A stretch of DNA of 64,000 nt, taken from a virus. Position 1 is the stretch's first letter. Every line of letters begins with the position of its first letter. Position numbers and translations under genes: made by a program. The stretch is taken from the IMG/VR virus record IMGVR_UViG_3300036829_000172, positions 1 through 64,000 of that record; one strand, given 5' to 3'. Below are positions 51,129-59,995 of the stretch, one piece after another. The notes under the pieces are model-generated. The model did no database searches and was not told the DNA's origin. It saw nothing but the letters and a program-made list of their open reading frames with translations.

Positions 51129-52026
51129 GATGCTCGGTGTGCACCGGGTCCAGTCCGGGAGTTGATGGCGGCGGAAATAGACTGTCTGATTTGCGACCTG
51201 TACGCCGTGATCGACGTGTAGCCGGGGAACTCGTCGTTGAGGGACGTGGCCCGACATCGTCATGGTGATCGTCGGTGTCTGCTGCGGGTGGCGCGGTGTG
51301 GTGGAATTTGTGTGACTCGTCGTAGAGCAGATCGATGTGTCTCTGCATCTCCGTCACGTCGTCGCGGGCGCGGGCGATCGCCTCGGTTTGACGTTGTAGC
51401 CGCGCGGACAGTGTCCGCAGCCGCTCTTTGACAGCGGTGATCGGGATCAGGGACGGGTGCGGGGTGGGGTCGGGACCACGGCGGACCGGGACGCCGCCCT
51501 TCAGCGCCGCCATCGCGGAACCAGGCTCCCACATCAGGTGAGTGTCGATGCGTTCAAGGGTTTGAGGGGTCGGGGTGTAACCGCGCCGGCCGAGCGTCGC
51601 CAGGGTTGAGCGGCCCACGTCGGAGATTTCAGCGAACCGGACCTTGGACAGGTTGAGCTCACGGAGCCGGGCAGCGATCCACCGTGTCAGATTCGGGTAG
51701 TTGTCGGCGGCGTCGGCGTCGTAAGTGGGCCGGCGCGATCCGGTCTGTTGTTCGCGTGCGACGGGCTCGCGGCCGTACAGTGCGGCTTGAGCCGAACCGG
51801 GCTCCCACGACAGCAGGGCATCAAGATTGGCCAGGGTGGTGGCGGTCGGAACCCGGTCGGTTAGCCCGGACAGTGTGGAACGTGAGACATAGCCGAGCTT
51901 GCTGGCGGCCAGACGGCTCAGGCCGAGCTCGCGGAGTCGAATGTCAACCATTTTGGCTAAAAAGTGGGGGAGCACGTCGTCGGCGCCGTCGACGTCGGGT
52001 GTCATGGTGGCTCCATCAATTGACAT
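51103..52026 (-). CDS. Regulator with two XRE-like HTH domains
   Basis: 307 aa from ATG 52026 (GTG 52035 is possible). Two homologous HTH modules lie at about residues 15-85 and 100-175: LRELGLSRLAASKLGYVSRSTLSGL then LRELNLSKVRFAEISDVGRSTLATL, each ending in a WEPGSA.AALYG/ALKGG signature. A long helix (RLRTLSARLQRQTEAIARARDDVTEMQRHIDLLYDE) and a His/Asp/Pro-rich tail follow. It faces the ESX-type operon across an intergenic region with a perfect palindrome next to its start, so it likely controls itself and perhaps that operon. Confidence 0.78.
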   Translation of the reverse strand: MSIDGATMTPDVDGADDVLPHFLAKMVDIRLRELGLSRLAASKLGYVSRSTLSGLTDRVPTATTLANLDALLSWEPGSAQAALYGREPVAREQQTGSRRPTYDADAADNYPNLTRWIAARLRELNLSKVRFAEISDVGRSTLATLGRRGYTPTPQTLERIDTHLMWEPGSAMAALKGGVPVRRGPDPTPHPSLIPITAVKERLRTLSARLQRQTEAIARARDDVTEMQRHIDLLYDESHKFHHTAPPAADTDDHHDDVGPRPSTTSSPATRRSRRTGRKSDSLFPPPSTPGLDPVHTEHHVNGPFHV

Positions 52027-52037
52027 GCATAACACCT

Positions 52038-52057
52038 ATCTTTCTTGCCAGAAAGAT
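52038..52057. promoter_or_regulatory. Perfect palindrome, operator candidate
   Basis: ATCTTTCT-TGCC-AGAAAGAT is a perfect 8-bp inverted repeat ending 2-11 bases from the regulator start. The position would let a bound dimer block the regulator promoter. Confidence 0.6.
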
Positions 52058-52182
52058 GGTACCGCGGCCATTGCCGTTCTGATAGAACAGCTTAAGCAAG
52101 ACGGCGACAGCAGATTACGCGACGCGCGGGCAGCTGAGAAGTCTTGCACGTTGGGCAGGCTGTGGTGCATGCTGTGCAAAAG

Positions 52183-52200
52183 GTAATCAGACGTGATTAC
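52183..52200. promoter_or_regulatory. Inverted repeat before the ESX-type operon start
   Basis: GTAATCA-GACG-TGATTAC, a perfect 7-bp inverted repeat, lies immediately before the GGGAGG ribosome-binding site of 52214. As DNA it could be an operator; as RNA a hairpin next to the ribosome-binding site. Confidence 0.5.
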
Positions 52201-52213
52201 GGGAGGTTATCCA

Positions 52214-52522
52214 ATGCCTGATATCTCACTGGACACCGATTCCGCGGCCGCCAGCGCCGCGCAGTGGCGGTACTACGCCGAACAACTCGAACAACACGGA
52301 CAACACCAGCACGTCCCGCCCGAGTCACTGCCATCGCTGCTCGGCGACGTCTACGCCGACTACACCGCCGCCAAGATCGCCGAATACGAGGCCAGAACCG
52401 CCGCATATTCACGGGTCGCGGAGCAGGCCCGGGCGCACGCCGCCAAACTCGAAAACACCAGGGCGCAGTTCACCGCAGCCGACGAAGAGTCCGGTCAGCG
52501 GCTCGCAGCCCTGGGAACATAG
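52214..52522 (+). CDS. EspC-like ESX-associated protein
   Basis: 102 aa from ATG 52214 behind GGGAGG. Helical hairpin of the EspC/DUF2580 type: SAAASAAQWRYYAEQLEQ, then LGDVYADYTAAKIAEYEARTAAYSRVAEQARAHAAKL. Such proteins are ESX substrates or their partners, and usually precede an EspB/PPE-like gene, as here. No clean YxxxD/E secretion motif follows the second helix. Confidence 0.68.
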   Translation: MPDISLDTDSAAASAAQWRYYAEQLEQHGQHQHVPPESLPSLLGDVYADYTAAKIAEYEARTAAYSRVAEQARAHAAKLENTRAQFTAADEESGQRLAALGT

Positions 52523-52530
52523 CAGGCGCT

Positions 52531-54159
52531 GTGCCTGTCACCGTCGATCCGGAAGGGCTGTCCAGCGCCGGGACCGGGCTAGCCGGTACAGCTGCGGCCG
52601 TGCCGGATCCGCGCATGTGTCAGCCGCCCGCCGCCGATCCGGTGTCGGTGTGGATGGCGACGGTACTGAACTCGTCGTGGACGGCGGTGGCCGCGCTCCT
52701 ATCCCACGCCGCGGCGCTGCGCTCGGCGGGCGCAGCGAGCCTGTCAGCCACAGCGCACAGCCTTCAGGCGACCGACGAAACCAACGCCGCAGCGATCACC
52801 GCAGGCCAGCCGTCGGCGGCCGCAGCGACGATGCCCGCCGCGGTGGCCGCGATCCCCGCACCCACCCTTCCCCCGCTTCCGGCGCTACCGCCGCCACCAG
52901 CCCCGCTGCCCGGCGAGCAACTCGCAGCCCTGGTGCATTCCGGACCCGGACCGGCGACCCTGCGCGACACGGCATCCGAACTGCGGGCCACCGCCAGCCG
53001 AGTCAGCGCGCTTGCCGACGACACCCGCCGTTACAGGACCCTCGTCGACACGAACTGGCAGGACGGCCAGCAACAAGCCGGCACGAACATAGCCGACCAC
53101 GCCCGATGGCTCGACGACGTCAACCAGCATCTGACCTCGCTCGCCGACGGTGCCGACCAAGCCGCCAGGCACACCGACACACTCATCGAGCAGACACCCA
53201 AGCCAGAGGAATTCGAGCAAGCCCGCCACCAAGTGGCCCTGGCGATCGCGCAATTCAAGGCGTCAGGCGGGCTTAACCCGATCCCCGTCACCACCGCCAC
53301 CGCGCATCTGGCGAAAAAGCAAAGCCAGGCGGTCGCGGCGCAAGAGACATATCACGTCGCCAGCACAGCCACCGCGGCAGGCCTACCCCCGACACCCGCC
53401 CCAGCACCCCCCATCGTGCGAGGCGAACCCGCCCACAAAAAACAAGACACAGCCAAAAAGAAACCCGAACCCGACACTGCAGGCGAGGACACCACAGACG
53501 GGCAAGACCCCGCACAGCCCGAGACCCCGCCACACGAAGCACCCGCAACCCAAGCTGCGGGCCCGGTCCCCGTGACTGATCCGTCGACAGCGGCAGTCCC
53601 CGCGATGGTCGCCCAAATCGCCGGCACCTTAGTCGGAGCCGGAACCGGCACGCTCGGTCAGCTGGCAAGCGGACTGCAGGGCGCCGCAGCCGCGCCGCTG
53701 TCAGCCTTGTCCAGTCTCACGTCAGGGCTCGGCGACAGCGGCACCAGTTGGGACCCGCCGCACTCGTTGGGCGCGGACCCGGCGATCGACGCGATCCCCG
53801 ACGCGGGATCATCTGACCCGACTGGTGACGGCGGCGGTACCGGGGCCACCACACCGGCGGGCGCGGGCCCAGTATCAGGCCCCGCGGTCAGCGCAGTCCC
53901 AGTAAGCACCGCCATGCCCGCTGGCGGACTCGGCGGCGCGGCGGGACCGCAGACCGGTACCGCAGGTCCGGGTATCGGCGGTATGGGCATGATGCCGCCG
54001 ATGATGGGCGGCATGGGCGGCCGCCCAGCCGAGCGTGAACGCGATGGAAAGGACCGTCGTGTAGTGCTGCGGCCGGAGCCCAACACCGAGCCGGTGTTCG
54101 GCGAACTGGACCGACGACGGTCCCGGCGAACCCAACAGCAACAAGAGGGGGATAAGTGA
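52531..54159 (+). CDS. PPE/EspB-like ESX substrate candidate
   Basis: 542 aa from GTG 52531, 8 bases after the EspC-like stop. The N-terminal 290 residues are alpha-helical (MATVLNSSWTAVAALLSHAAALRSAGAASLSATAHSLQATDE; ASELRATASRVSALADDTRRYRTLVDTNWQDG). Then comes a Lys/Pro/Glu-rich linker and a Gly/Met-rich end (GGMGMMPPMMGGMGGRP) with a basic tail. This is the EspB/PPE layout: helical bundle plus disordered C-terminus. Pairs with its EspC-like neighbour may be co-secreted. Confidence 0.68.
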   Translation: MPVTVDPEGLSSAGTGLAGTAAAVPDPRMCQPPAADPVSVWMATVLNSSWTAVAALLSHAAALRSAGAASLSATAHSLQATDETNAAAITAGQPSAAAATMPAAVAAIPAPTLPPLPALPPPPAPLPGEQLAALVHSGPGPATLRDTASELRATASRVSALADDTRRYRTLVDTNWQDGQQQAGTNIADHARWLDDVNQHLTSLADGADQAARHTDTLIEQTPKPEEFEQARHQVALAIAQFKASGGLNPIPVTTATAHLAKKQSQAVAAQETYHVASTATAAGLPPTPAPAPPIVRGEPAHKKQDTAKKKPEPDTAGEDTTDGQDPAQPETPPHEAPATQAAGPVPVTDPSTAAVPAMVAQIAGTLVGAGTGTLGQLASGLQGAAAAPLSALSSLTSGLGDSGTSWDPPHSLGADPAIDAIPDAGSSDPTGDGGGTGATTPAGAGPVSGPAVSAVPVSTAMPAGGLGGAAGPQTGTAGPGIGGMGMMPPMMGGMGGRPAERERDGKDRRVVLRPEPNTEPVFGELDRRRSRRTQQQQEGDK

Positions 54160-54347
54160 CAGGCAAGGCCAGACAGGCGTCGCAAGCTCTCGGCGAGGCA
54201 CTGGACGCGATAAACGGCTGGGAGCGGGCTTCGCGGTGGGTGAATGCTGAGGCCGAGTCTGACCCAGGCTTTGCCCTGTTACAGCCGGAGATCGACGCGG
54301 AGTTCATGTCACGGTTAAAGGCGACCGTCGGTCAGGAGGAGCGGTGA
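54156..54347 (+). CDS. Short paralogue of the YbaB-like gene
   Basis: 63 aa, GTG overlapping the previous stop. Its first 24 residues (TGKARQASQALGEALDAINGWERAS) are homologous to the start of the next gene (TGKARRASQAIDQILDAVYDWERAA), but it lacks the beta domain. Probably a truncated duplicate that is kept in the operon. Its stop overlaps the next GTG. Confidence 0.62.
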   Translation: MTGKARQASQALGEALDAINGWERASRWVNAEAESDPGFALLQPEIDAEFMSRLKATVGQEER

Positions 54348-54715
54348 CAGGCAAGGCTAGACGCGCGTCGCAGGCCATCGACCAGATACTGGACGCGGTC
54401 TACGACTGGGAACGCGCCGCGGACGCGTTCTTCGCGACCGGGTCCGACGACGACGACGTGGTAGTAACCCACGATTCACGCGGGGCGCTTATCGAGGTGT
54501 CGCTGCGGGCCGGACTGCAAAACGACCTGACCGTCGAAGAGCTCGAGACAGCGATCAACGACGCGATCGCCGAAAACCTCACCCGCGCGCAGGAAGGTCT
54601 CGCGGAGATCAGCGCACAGTTTCGGGCGCGCTGCGAGCAGATCAGCGCGGCGGTCGGCCCTCACCCGTTCGGCGACGAACTGGTCGCGGCGCTAGTGGCA
54701 GCAGGAAGGAACTAG
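54344..54715 (+). CDS. YbaB/EbfC-like (EspL-like) protein
   Basis: 123 aa from GTG 54344. Layout: N-terminal helix, strands VVVTHDSRGALIEVSLRAG, then a C-terminal helix (LTVEELETAINDAIAENLTRAQEGL), as in the YbaB fold. ESX-1 loci carry the YbaB-like EspL next to EspK and EspB, so the neighbourhood matches. Role may be as chaperone of ESX substrates. Confidence 0.7.
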   Translation: MTGKARRASQAIDQILDAVYDWERAADAFFATGSDDDDVVVTHDSRGALIEVSLRAGLQNDLTVEELETAINDAIAENLTRAQEGLAEISAQFRARCEQISAAVGPHPFGDELVAALVAAGRN

Positions 54716-54716
54716 C

Positions 54717-54992
54717 GTGGACATCCACAAAGAGGACGACCTGCCCGTGGTGGCGGTCGCATGGACGCAGCTACTGCCGGTCCCGCTACCGCACCTGCCG
54801 GTCCCGCCCGCTGCCGACCCAGCGTCAGCCGCGGCCGCCGCAGCCATGGCGGACTGGCCGGGCTTTCACGAGGCATTAGCGGCGCAGAGGCAGACGAACG
54901 CCGCGCAACTCGGCGGGGCAGCAGACCAAACGGACACGGCGCTGGGTACGGCCGACCAAGTCAACGCCGCCGGCATCACCGGCACGGCATAA
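54717..54992 (+). CDS. Small ESX-operon protein
   Basis: 91 aa from GTG 54717. An N-terminal Pro/Ala-rich region (LPVPLPHLPVPPAADPASAAAAAA) precedes a helical C-terminus (FHEALAAQRQTNAAQLGGAADQTDTAL) with the Ala-rich feel of WXG100/EspC helices. No WxG motif. Position in the ESX-type operon is the main clue. Confidence 0.58.
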   Translation: MDIHKEDDLPVVAVAWTQLLPVPLPHLPVPPAADPASAAAAAAMADWPGFHEALAAQRQTNAAQLGGAADQTDTALGTADQVNAAGITGTA

Positions 54993-55002
54993 GGAGCACA
55001 CA

Positions 55003-55533
55003 ATGGTCACCAGGTATGAACCAGCACCGCCCGCTACCGCACCGCTGCCCCGTGCATTACCGCCGCCGCCGCCGCGCCGAACACGTATGGCGTTAGGTGT
55101 CGCGGTGCTGTCAGTTTTCGCCGCAGCGATAGGCGGGGTAGCGGTCGGCGCGTATCTCAACACGAACACAGTCACGGCCGCGCCGCAGCCCACGGCGACC
55201 GCTCCGACCGCGGAACAGATCCGCATCGCGACGATAGATCTGTGCACCCGATACGCCACCGGCTACACGGCCATGCCGGACTCGCCGTCAACGGCGGCAG
55301 ACGTGCTGCCGACCCTGAACTACATCGGCGCGGCACTAGCTGACAACCCGGCCGCCGACGCGCCGATCCGGACGGCTGTCGCCGACAGCCTCAATCTGGA
55401 CCGGGGGCAGGCAGCGCATCTGAGCCGCACGCCAGGCGACGGCGCCATCCAGCCGCCAGCCCAGTGGCGCGGTGTGGAAGCCAACGCGGCCTCCGAACAT
55501 GTGTGGGGGCTGTGCCGGGCGTACAGGGGCTAA
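55003..55533 (+). CDS. Membrane-anchored exported protein of the ESX operon
   Basis: 176 aa, ATG with AAGGAG 9 bases upstream. A Pro-rich N-terminus, membrane helix (MALGVAVLSVFAAAIGGVAVGAYL, about 29-52), then an extracellular domain with two Cys (DLCTRY and GLCRAY) near each end, likely a disulfide. Related proteins accompany plasmid-borne ESX loci, but the family name is not known to me. Confidence 0.65.
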   Translation: MVTRYEPAPPATAPLPRALPPPPPRRTRMALGVAVLSVFAAAIGGVAVGAYLNTNTVTAAPQPTATAPTAEQIRIATIDLCTRYATGYTAMPDSPSTAADVLPTLNYIGAALADNPAADAPIRTAVADSLNLDRGQAAHLSRTPGDGAIQPPAQWRGVEANAASEHVWGLCRAYRG

Positions 55534-55536
55534 GCC

Positions 55537-57876
55537 ATGCAAGATTTTGAGGCCGGCATCAAAGCCGCGGCATGGCCCACACATGACCCGAGCTTGTTCT
55601 ACAACATCGCCGAGATGCATCAACAGCAGGCGACCAAGCTCGACGACGCCGCACACACGTCCTACACGACGTTTCGGCCGCGGTTCGCTCAAGCACTACA
55701 AGGGCAGGCGGGAGACGCGCAGCTCGCGTCGCACGACCAGAACATAGCCCTGTGGCAGCGCCACGCCCAACAACACCGAGGTGCGGCCGCGGCCGCCAAC
55801 GAGGTCGGGCGCGAGCACGCACAACTCAGGCACGAACTGGGGCTGCTGATCGACGAGGGCCAACCCAAGTATGACGAGGCTGTCCAAAAGCGGCAGCCCG
55901 CAGCAGCGGTGCAGATTTACGCGGGATACCGGGCGGAGGCCGTCGGCCTGGCCACCGAAACAGCCGGGCGGATCACCGGGATTCTGGGAACCAACCCGCT
56001 GTCACCCGCCCCAGACCCCGGCGGCAAAGGCGACAAAGGCGGCCGAGGCGAGAAGGACGGAAAAGGGGACAAGGACGGAAAAGGCCCGTGGTCAGCCGAC
56101 GACCCCACCAAGGACCCGTCACCCGAAGACGGGTCAGGAAAACCCGACCCCGCTTCGGGGAAAGGTGACAGCCCGGCACCCTGGTCGGCCAGTGACCCCA
56201 CCGCAGCGAGCCCGTCGCCGGCGCATGAACCCGCCGCGCCTTCGCCGCTCGGAGCCGGCGGATCGGCAAGCCCCGGCGGTGTGTCATCGGCCATGAGCGG
56301 CGTGAGCTCGGCCGGCTCAGGCATGCACCCGCCGTCGGTACCCTCGAGCTCCCTGAGCGGGCTCTCCTCTGGGCTGACATCACCCGGGCTGACATCACCG
56401 GCATCCGCAGCGTCATCGGAGGCCTCATCACTTCCGCGAACGGCCGCCATGCCCAACGTCGCCGGAGCTTTCTCATCCGGCGTGCAGTCCGGGCTAGGCG
56501 CAGGAGCGCCCGCAGCCGCGGCAGGCGGGCCACCCCCGGGAGGATTCGCACCTGCGGGCCCCCAGTACGCTCAACAACCTCTGGCGCCGTTCGCATCCGC
56601 ACAGCCCGCCGTCGCACCAGCACCAGCGAGCGGACCTGTACCCGCGTCAGCAGGCGCAGGCCCAGCGGCGCCGCCGGCGCCGTCCGGGTCTCCCGGTGGG
56701 ATGATGGCCGCCCCGATCGCGGCCGGCCAGCCGATGGCGCCCTACAGCATGCCCGGTGCTGGTGCTGGCGGTGTCACACCGACCAGCGTCGCCGCATCGC
56801 CGAACCCGGCCGTCCAGTCGGCGGTCGCTTCGGGAGGCGCTGCACCGCTCATCGCAGGAACAGGCGGAGCAGGGACCAGCTCAGGGCTAGCGGCCAGCAG
56901 CAGTGAACCCGACCACAACATGATCAGAGCCCGCGCAGTACTCGACGGTCTCGTACGCGGAACCGAGCTCGCAAGGCTGCCCTCACAAATCATGTGGGCC
57001 GTAGCCGTCGTCGACGCCGCGACCACCCCCCAGATCGTCATAGCCAACAACATGGGCGGCGGCGGATATCTGCCCTCCACCGTGTACCTGCCGGTCGGCG
57101 CGCGGCTAGCAGTCAACGACCCCGCGCTGCCGCAAGGCTGGGCCGGTAACGAGCTCATGGGCTGGCAGCGCCCGAGCGTGATCATCGACCGGTACTACGA
57201 ACGGCTACGCGAAGCCCCGGTATACGGGGTGAGGGTGCTGACGGTAGTCACCACCGAGATGTGGCCCCACCGACCGCGGTGCGGCGGCAGTTTCGCGGCG
57301 GTCACGGACAGGGAAATCCTGCACCACCCGGGCGAGGCCCCCGAATTTGACGGATGGCATCAGCACCGGCTGTCGGTGATCGACCCAGGCCTACGGTCAC
57401 GGCTGGACAGCCTCATCGGGGCGGTGAAACCTGACATCCGTCCGCAACTGCAGCGCGAGCTGGCCGTAGGGGTAACCGAGGCGGTGCTCAGGGCTGCCGC
57501 ACAGCCCGACGACACCGGCCAACGGCTCAGCTTGCCCCTCGATGAGCAGCTGTGGGCACAGGTGACGACGGGTGCCGCGGCCGACGAGGAATGGCAGAAG
57601 TGGGCGCAAGAGTCGGACGAGGCGCGGGATCTGCCCGAGGTCCATGCGCCGCAGGACCCCGACGACTCCGCAGCATCACGCACCGGACGGCTGTGGTACA
57701 CGCACTGGTACAGGTCGGCGAGGGTTGCTGAGCTGCTGCAATGCTGGCACCCAGGCGGCGGGCACGGTGTGTCGACCATCTACGACGCGCTGTACTGCGG
57801 TTGCGCGGCCGGTTTCGCGGATCAGGTCGCGACCGTGGTCAGCGAGGTCGAACGGCAATACGCGCGGCAGCGGTAG
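55537..57876 (+). CDS. EspK-like protein
   Basis: 779 aa. N-terminal 155 residues are a helical bundle (DPSLFYNIAEMHQQQATKLDDAAHTSY; WQRHAQQHRGAAAAANEVGREHAQLRHELG), containing YNIAE, a YxxxE-type motif. A Gly/Ser/Pro/Ala-rich linker spans about 155-460. The C-terminal domain from 462 (MIRARAVLDGLVRGTELARLPSQIMWAVAVVD...PQIVIANNMGGGGYLP) matches the DUF5631/DUF5632-type ends of EspK. EspK in ESX-1 acts as a chaperone-like partner of EspB. Confidence 0.75.
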   Translation: MQDFEAGIKAAAWPTHDPSLFYNIAEMHQQQATKLDDAAHTSYTTFRPRFAQALQGQAGDAQLASHDQNIALWQRHAQQHRGAAAAANEVGREHAQLRHELGLLIDEGQPKYDEAVQKRQPAAAVQIYAGYRAEAVGLATETAGRITGILGTNPLSPAPDPGGKGDKGGRGEKDGKGDKDGKGPWSADDPTKDPSPEDGSGKPDPASGKGDSPAPWSASDPTAASPSPAHEPAAPSPLGAGGSASPGGVSSAMSGVSSAGSGMHPPSVPSSSLSGLSSGLTSPGLTSPASAASSEASSLPRTAAMPNVAGAFSSGVQSGLGAGAPAAAAGGPPPGGFAPAGPQYAQQPLAPFASAQPAVAPAPASGPVPASAGAGPAAPPAPSGSPGGMMAAPIAAGQPMAPYSMPGAGAGGVTPTSVAASPNPAVQSAVASGGAAPLIAGTGGAGTSSGLAASSSEPDHNMIRARAVLDGLVRGTELARLPSQIMWAVAVVDAATTPQIVIANNMGGGGYLPSTVYLPVGARLAVNDPALPQGWAGNELMGWQRPSVIIDRYYERLREAPVYGVRVLTVVTTEMWPHRPRCGGSFAAVTDREILHHPGEAPEFDGWHQHRLSVIDPGLRSRLDSLIGAVKPDIRPQLQRELAVGVTEAVLRAAAQPDDTGQRLSLPLDEQLWAQVTTGAAADEEWQKWAQESDEARDLPEVHAPQDPDDSAASRTGRLWYTHWYRSARVAELLQCWHPGGGHGVSTIYDALYCGCAAGFADQVATVVSEVERQYARQR

Positions 57877-57900
57877 TTAGCCAACGCATGTGTGTATGTA

Positions 57901-57930
57901 TTGACCAACCTGTTTGTTTCGTGGGATGCT
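57901..57930 (+). promoter_or_regulatory. Possible promoter of the EspH-like/DUF4226 unit
   Basis: TTGACC at 57901 and GATGCT at 57925 are 18 bases apart, in the only A/T-rich stretch between the EspK-like and EspH-like genes. The -35 is good, the -10 poor. Confidence 0.35.
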
Positions 57931-57958
57931 CTCAGGCGGCGCACTCGGAGGAGAAAAA

Positions 57959-58228
57959 GTGACGATCACCCATGACGCGGAAATAGTCGCGACAGCCGTG
58001 TCAGCCAAGAGAGCAGTCATGGTCGAGGTTTCCGGCGACGGATTCGTGTGCGGCGTCCGGCTGCTGGCCGACACAGTACGACGCTGGGACACCCGCGACT
58101 TCGAGGACAGACTCGTCGCCGTCGCCGCGGTCGCCCACGACCGGTACCTGGCGGGCCTACCCAACCGGGACGGCCGGTTCCCAACCCTCGACGAGGTCGC
58201 GGCCGCCGAGAGAAAGCTGCAATTCTGA
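57959..58228 (+). CDS. EspH-like (DUF2694-type) protein
   Basis: 89 aa from GTG 57959 behind GGAGGAGAAAAA. The layout resembles the end of EspH: strands MVEVSGDGFVCGVRLLADTVRRW, a helix DFEDRLVAVAAVAHDRYLAGL, and the ending RFPTLDEVAAAERKLQF, parallel to EspH's LPTPEEAAAAEAEVF. EspH-type proteins are small chaperones of ESX-1 substrates. Its stop overlaps the next ATG. Confidence 0.62.
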   Translation: MTITHDAEIVATAVSAKRAVMVEVSGDGFVCGVRLLADTVRRWDTRDFEDRLVAVAAVAHDRYLAGLPNRDGRFPTLDEVAAAERKLQF

Positions 58229-59862
58229 TGGCCGGCGGCTGGGGAACCCTCGCCGACGTGGTCGGCGAAACATTCGACTACGCGGGGCTACCGTCAGAGC
58301 GCCTCGACGCGCCAGCCCCGCTCGCGCCACCGCCACCACCGCCACCGCCCTACCCGGGGACCACACCGCAGGAATCGCCCTACCCGGCGATGCCTTGGCC
58401 CCCCACCCCGCCGGCCGCGCCGCCCGCGCCGCCCGGGCCCTCATTGACGGCGGATCAAATGGCGAAGTTGACCTACATGGGAGTAGACCCAAAAACCGCA
58501 TCCCCCCAAGAGATCCAGCGGATTCTCGGACTCGGCACCCCGCCCGCAGCACCACCACCCGCCAACCCGCCGGCTCCGCCGCCCGTCACGGACAACACCG
58601 ACCCCGGGCTGAACAACCCACCACCGCCGGACCCCGGAGCGGCGGACCCGACACAGCCAGCGGGCAAGGCGGCGGACGCAGCCTCCGCCGACGGCAAACA
58701 AGTCCAGGCCATCCTCGACGAACTAGCCGGACTGGACAAATCATCGGCGACGACACTGGATCAGATCCATGCAGCAGGCGTCGAAGGCCGCAAACAGCTC
58801 GACAGCATCCAAACCGACGTCGAGACGAAAATCCAGCAGCTCGGCCCGCAGCTGAACACGCCGCAAGGCCAGCAGCAGCTCCGCGACTTCCTCAAAGAGA
58901 AGCTGGTCGCAGCCAAGAAGATCATCGACCAGCACATCGCCGACGCCGAGGACGCCGCCCGCAAAACCCGCGACACAATCAGCAAGTACAGCGACATCGG
59001 GGGCGACACCAAACCCGACAGCACGCCGGACACGGCGGCCGACTCGCCGCCGGCCAGCCCGCCGCCAGCTGCCACCGAGCCAGCGGCCGCCACACCCGCA
59101 ACAGCACCTGCGGCGGCGCCGATGATGTCACCGACGGGCATGCCAGGTATGCCGATGGGCGGCATGCCCGCCATGGGTGGCATACCAATGCCGTCATTCG
59201 GCGGCGGAGGCATGCCGAGCATGGGCGGCGGCGACCCGTTCAGCGGCAGTCAAGGAACACCGCAAGGGCAGCCCGTCGGGTTCCACGATCAGCCCGCCGA
59301 CAACCACACAGGCAGTGATACGAAACCCGCCGACTTCCACCAGCCCGCCGACGACCAAACAGGCGGGCCATCGCACAACAACGATTCAGGGCACAGCAGC
59401 GGGTCAGGCACACAGCCCGCCACATCGCCAGACGCGGGGAACGCACCACACACTGGGGACGCGGCCACCCACGACGACAACAAAGGCACCGACGTGAAGC
59501 TGCCCGACGGCAGCGTCGCCCACGCCCGAAACAGCCAAGAAGCCATCGCAGCGCGCGCCGCAGTCGGCGGAGCCACAGTGGCCGACGCCTACAAATCCGC
59601 GGGCGTCGACCTGCCACCACCCGGAACACCGGTCATCAACCCGCTGCCTCCCACTCAGCTGCAGGCCGGCGACGTCGGAGTATGGCGAGACCACGTCGTT
59701 ATGGCGTTGGGCGGCGGCAAGGTACTCGTCAACGGACAAGTGCAACCGGTGGACAGCGTGGGGTCAGGGCCGGACTTTTTAGGCTGGATCGACCCGACCA
59801 CAAAGGGCAGCCAGCCCGCACCGCCGGCGCCGCCGCCGGGAATCGCGGGCGGGGCGGCATGA
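58228..59862 (+). CDS. Pro-rich DUF4226-type protein of ESX locus
   Basis: 544 aa. N-terminal 150 residues are Pro-rich (APLAPPPPPPPPYPGTTP). A helical DUF4226-like domain spans about 155-255 (GKQVQAILDELAGLDKSSATTLDQIHAAGVEGRKQLDSIQ; PQGQQQLRDFLKEKLVAAKKIIDQHIADAEDAARKT). A Met/Gly-rich, then Asp/His-rich low-complexity segment leads to a C-terminal small domain (AIAARAAVGGATVADAYKSAGV; LQAGDVGVWRDHVVMALGGGKVLVNG) like the tail half of NlpC/P60-like folds but without the catalytic Cys. Shares DUF4226 with the two genes on the other side of the hairpin element, so the element splits this cluster. Confidence 0.68.
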   Translation: MAGGWGTLADVVGETFDYAGLPSERLDAPAPLAPPPPPPPPYPGTTPQESPYPAMPWPPTPPAAPPAPPGPSLTADQMAKLTYMGVDPKTASPQEIQRILGLGTPPAAPPPANPPAPPPVTDNTDPGLNNPPPPDPGAADPTQPAGKAADAASADGKQVQAILDELAGLDKSSATTLDQIHAAGVEGRKQLDSIQTDVETKIQQLGPQLNTPQGQQQLRDFLKEKLVAAKKIIDQHIADAEDAARKTRDTISKYSDIGGDTKPDSTPDTAADSPPASPPPAATEPAAATPATAPAAAPMMSPTGMPGMPMGGMPAMGGIPMPSFGGGGMPSMGGGDPFSGSQGTPQGQPVGFHDQPADNHTGSDTKPADFHQPADDQTGGPSHNNDSGHSSGSGTQPATSPDAGNAPHTGDAATHDDNKGTDVKLPDGSVAHARNSQEAIAARAAVGGATVADAYKSAGVDLPPPGTPVINPLPPTQLQAGDVGVWRDHVVMALGGGKVLVNGQVQPVDSVGSGPDFLGWIDPTTKGSQPAPPAPPPGIAGGAA

Positions 59863-59873
59863 TCAACCAGACA

Positions 59874-59983
59874 GTCCCCGACCATCACCTACTCGGCATC
59901 CAGGCGACCACCGTCGGGGACCACACCTGCAGGCAGCGGCCAAGACTGATCCGGCATCCACACCGCGCCCGCCGCTGCCTGCA
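59874..59983 (+). repeat. Left stem-loop pair of the element
   Basis: Two stem-loops: GTCCCCGAC/GTCGGGGAC (59874-59921, 9-bp stem) and TGCAGGCAGCGGC/GCCGCTGCCTGCA (59928-59983, 13-bp stem), each enclosing exactly 30 bases. Both loops read CA, nine variable bases, CGGCATCCA, nine variable bases, C. Variable pairs are TCACCTACT with GGCGACCAC, and AGACTGATC with CACCGCGCC. They lie between genes and share the rule with the array inside the next-but-one gene, although the reading frame differs. Confidence 0.85.
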
Positions 59984-59995
59984 CGGGGGGCTTAG

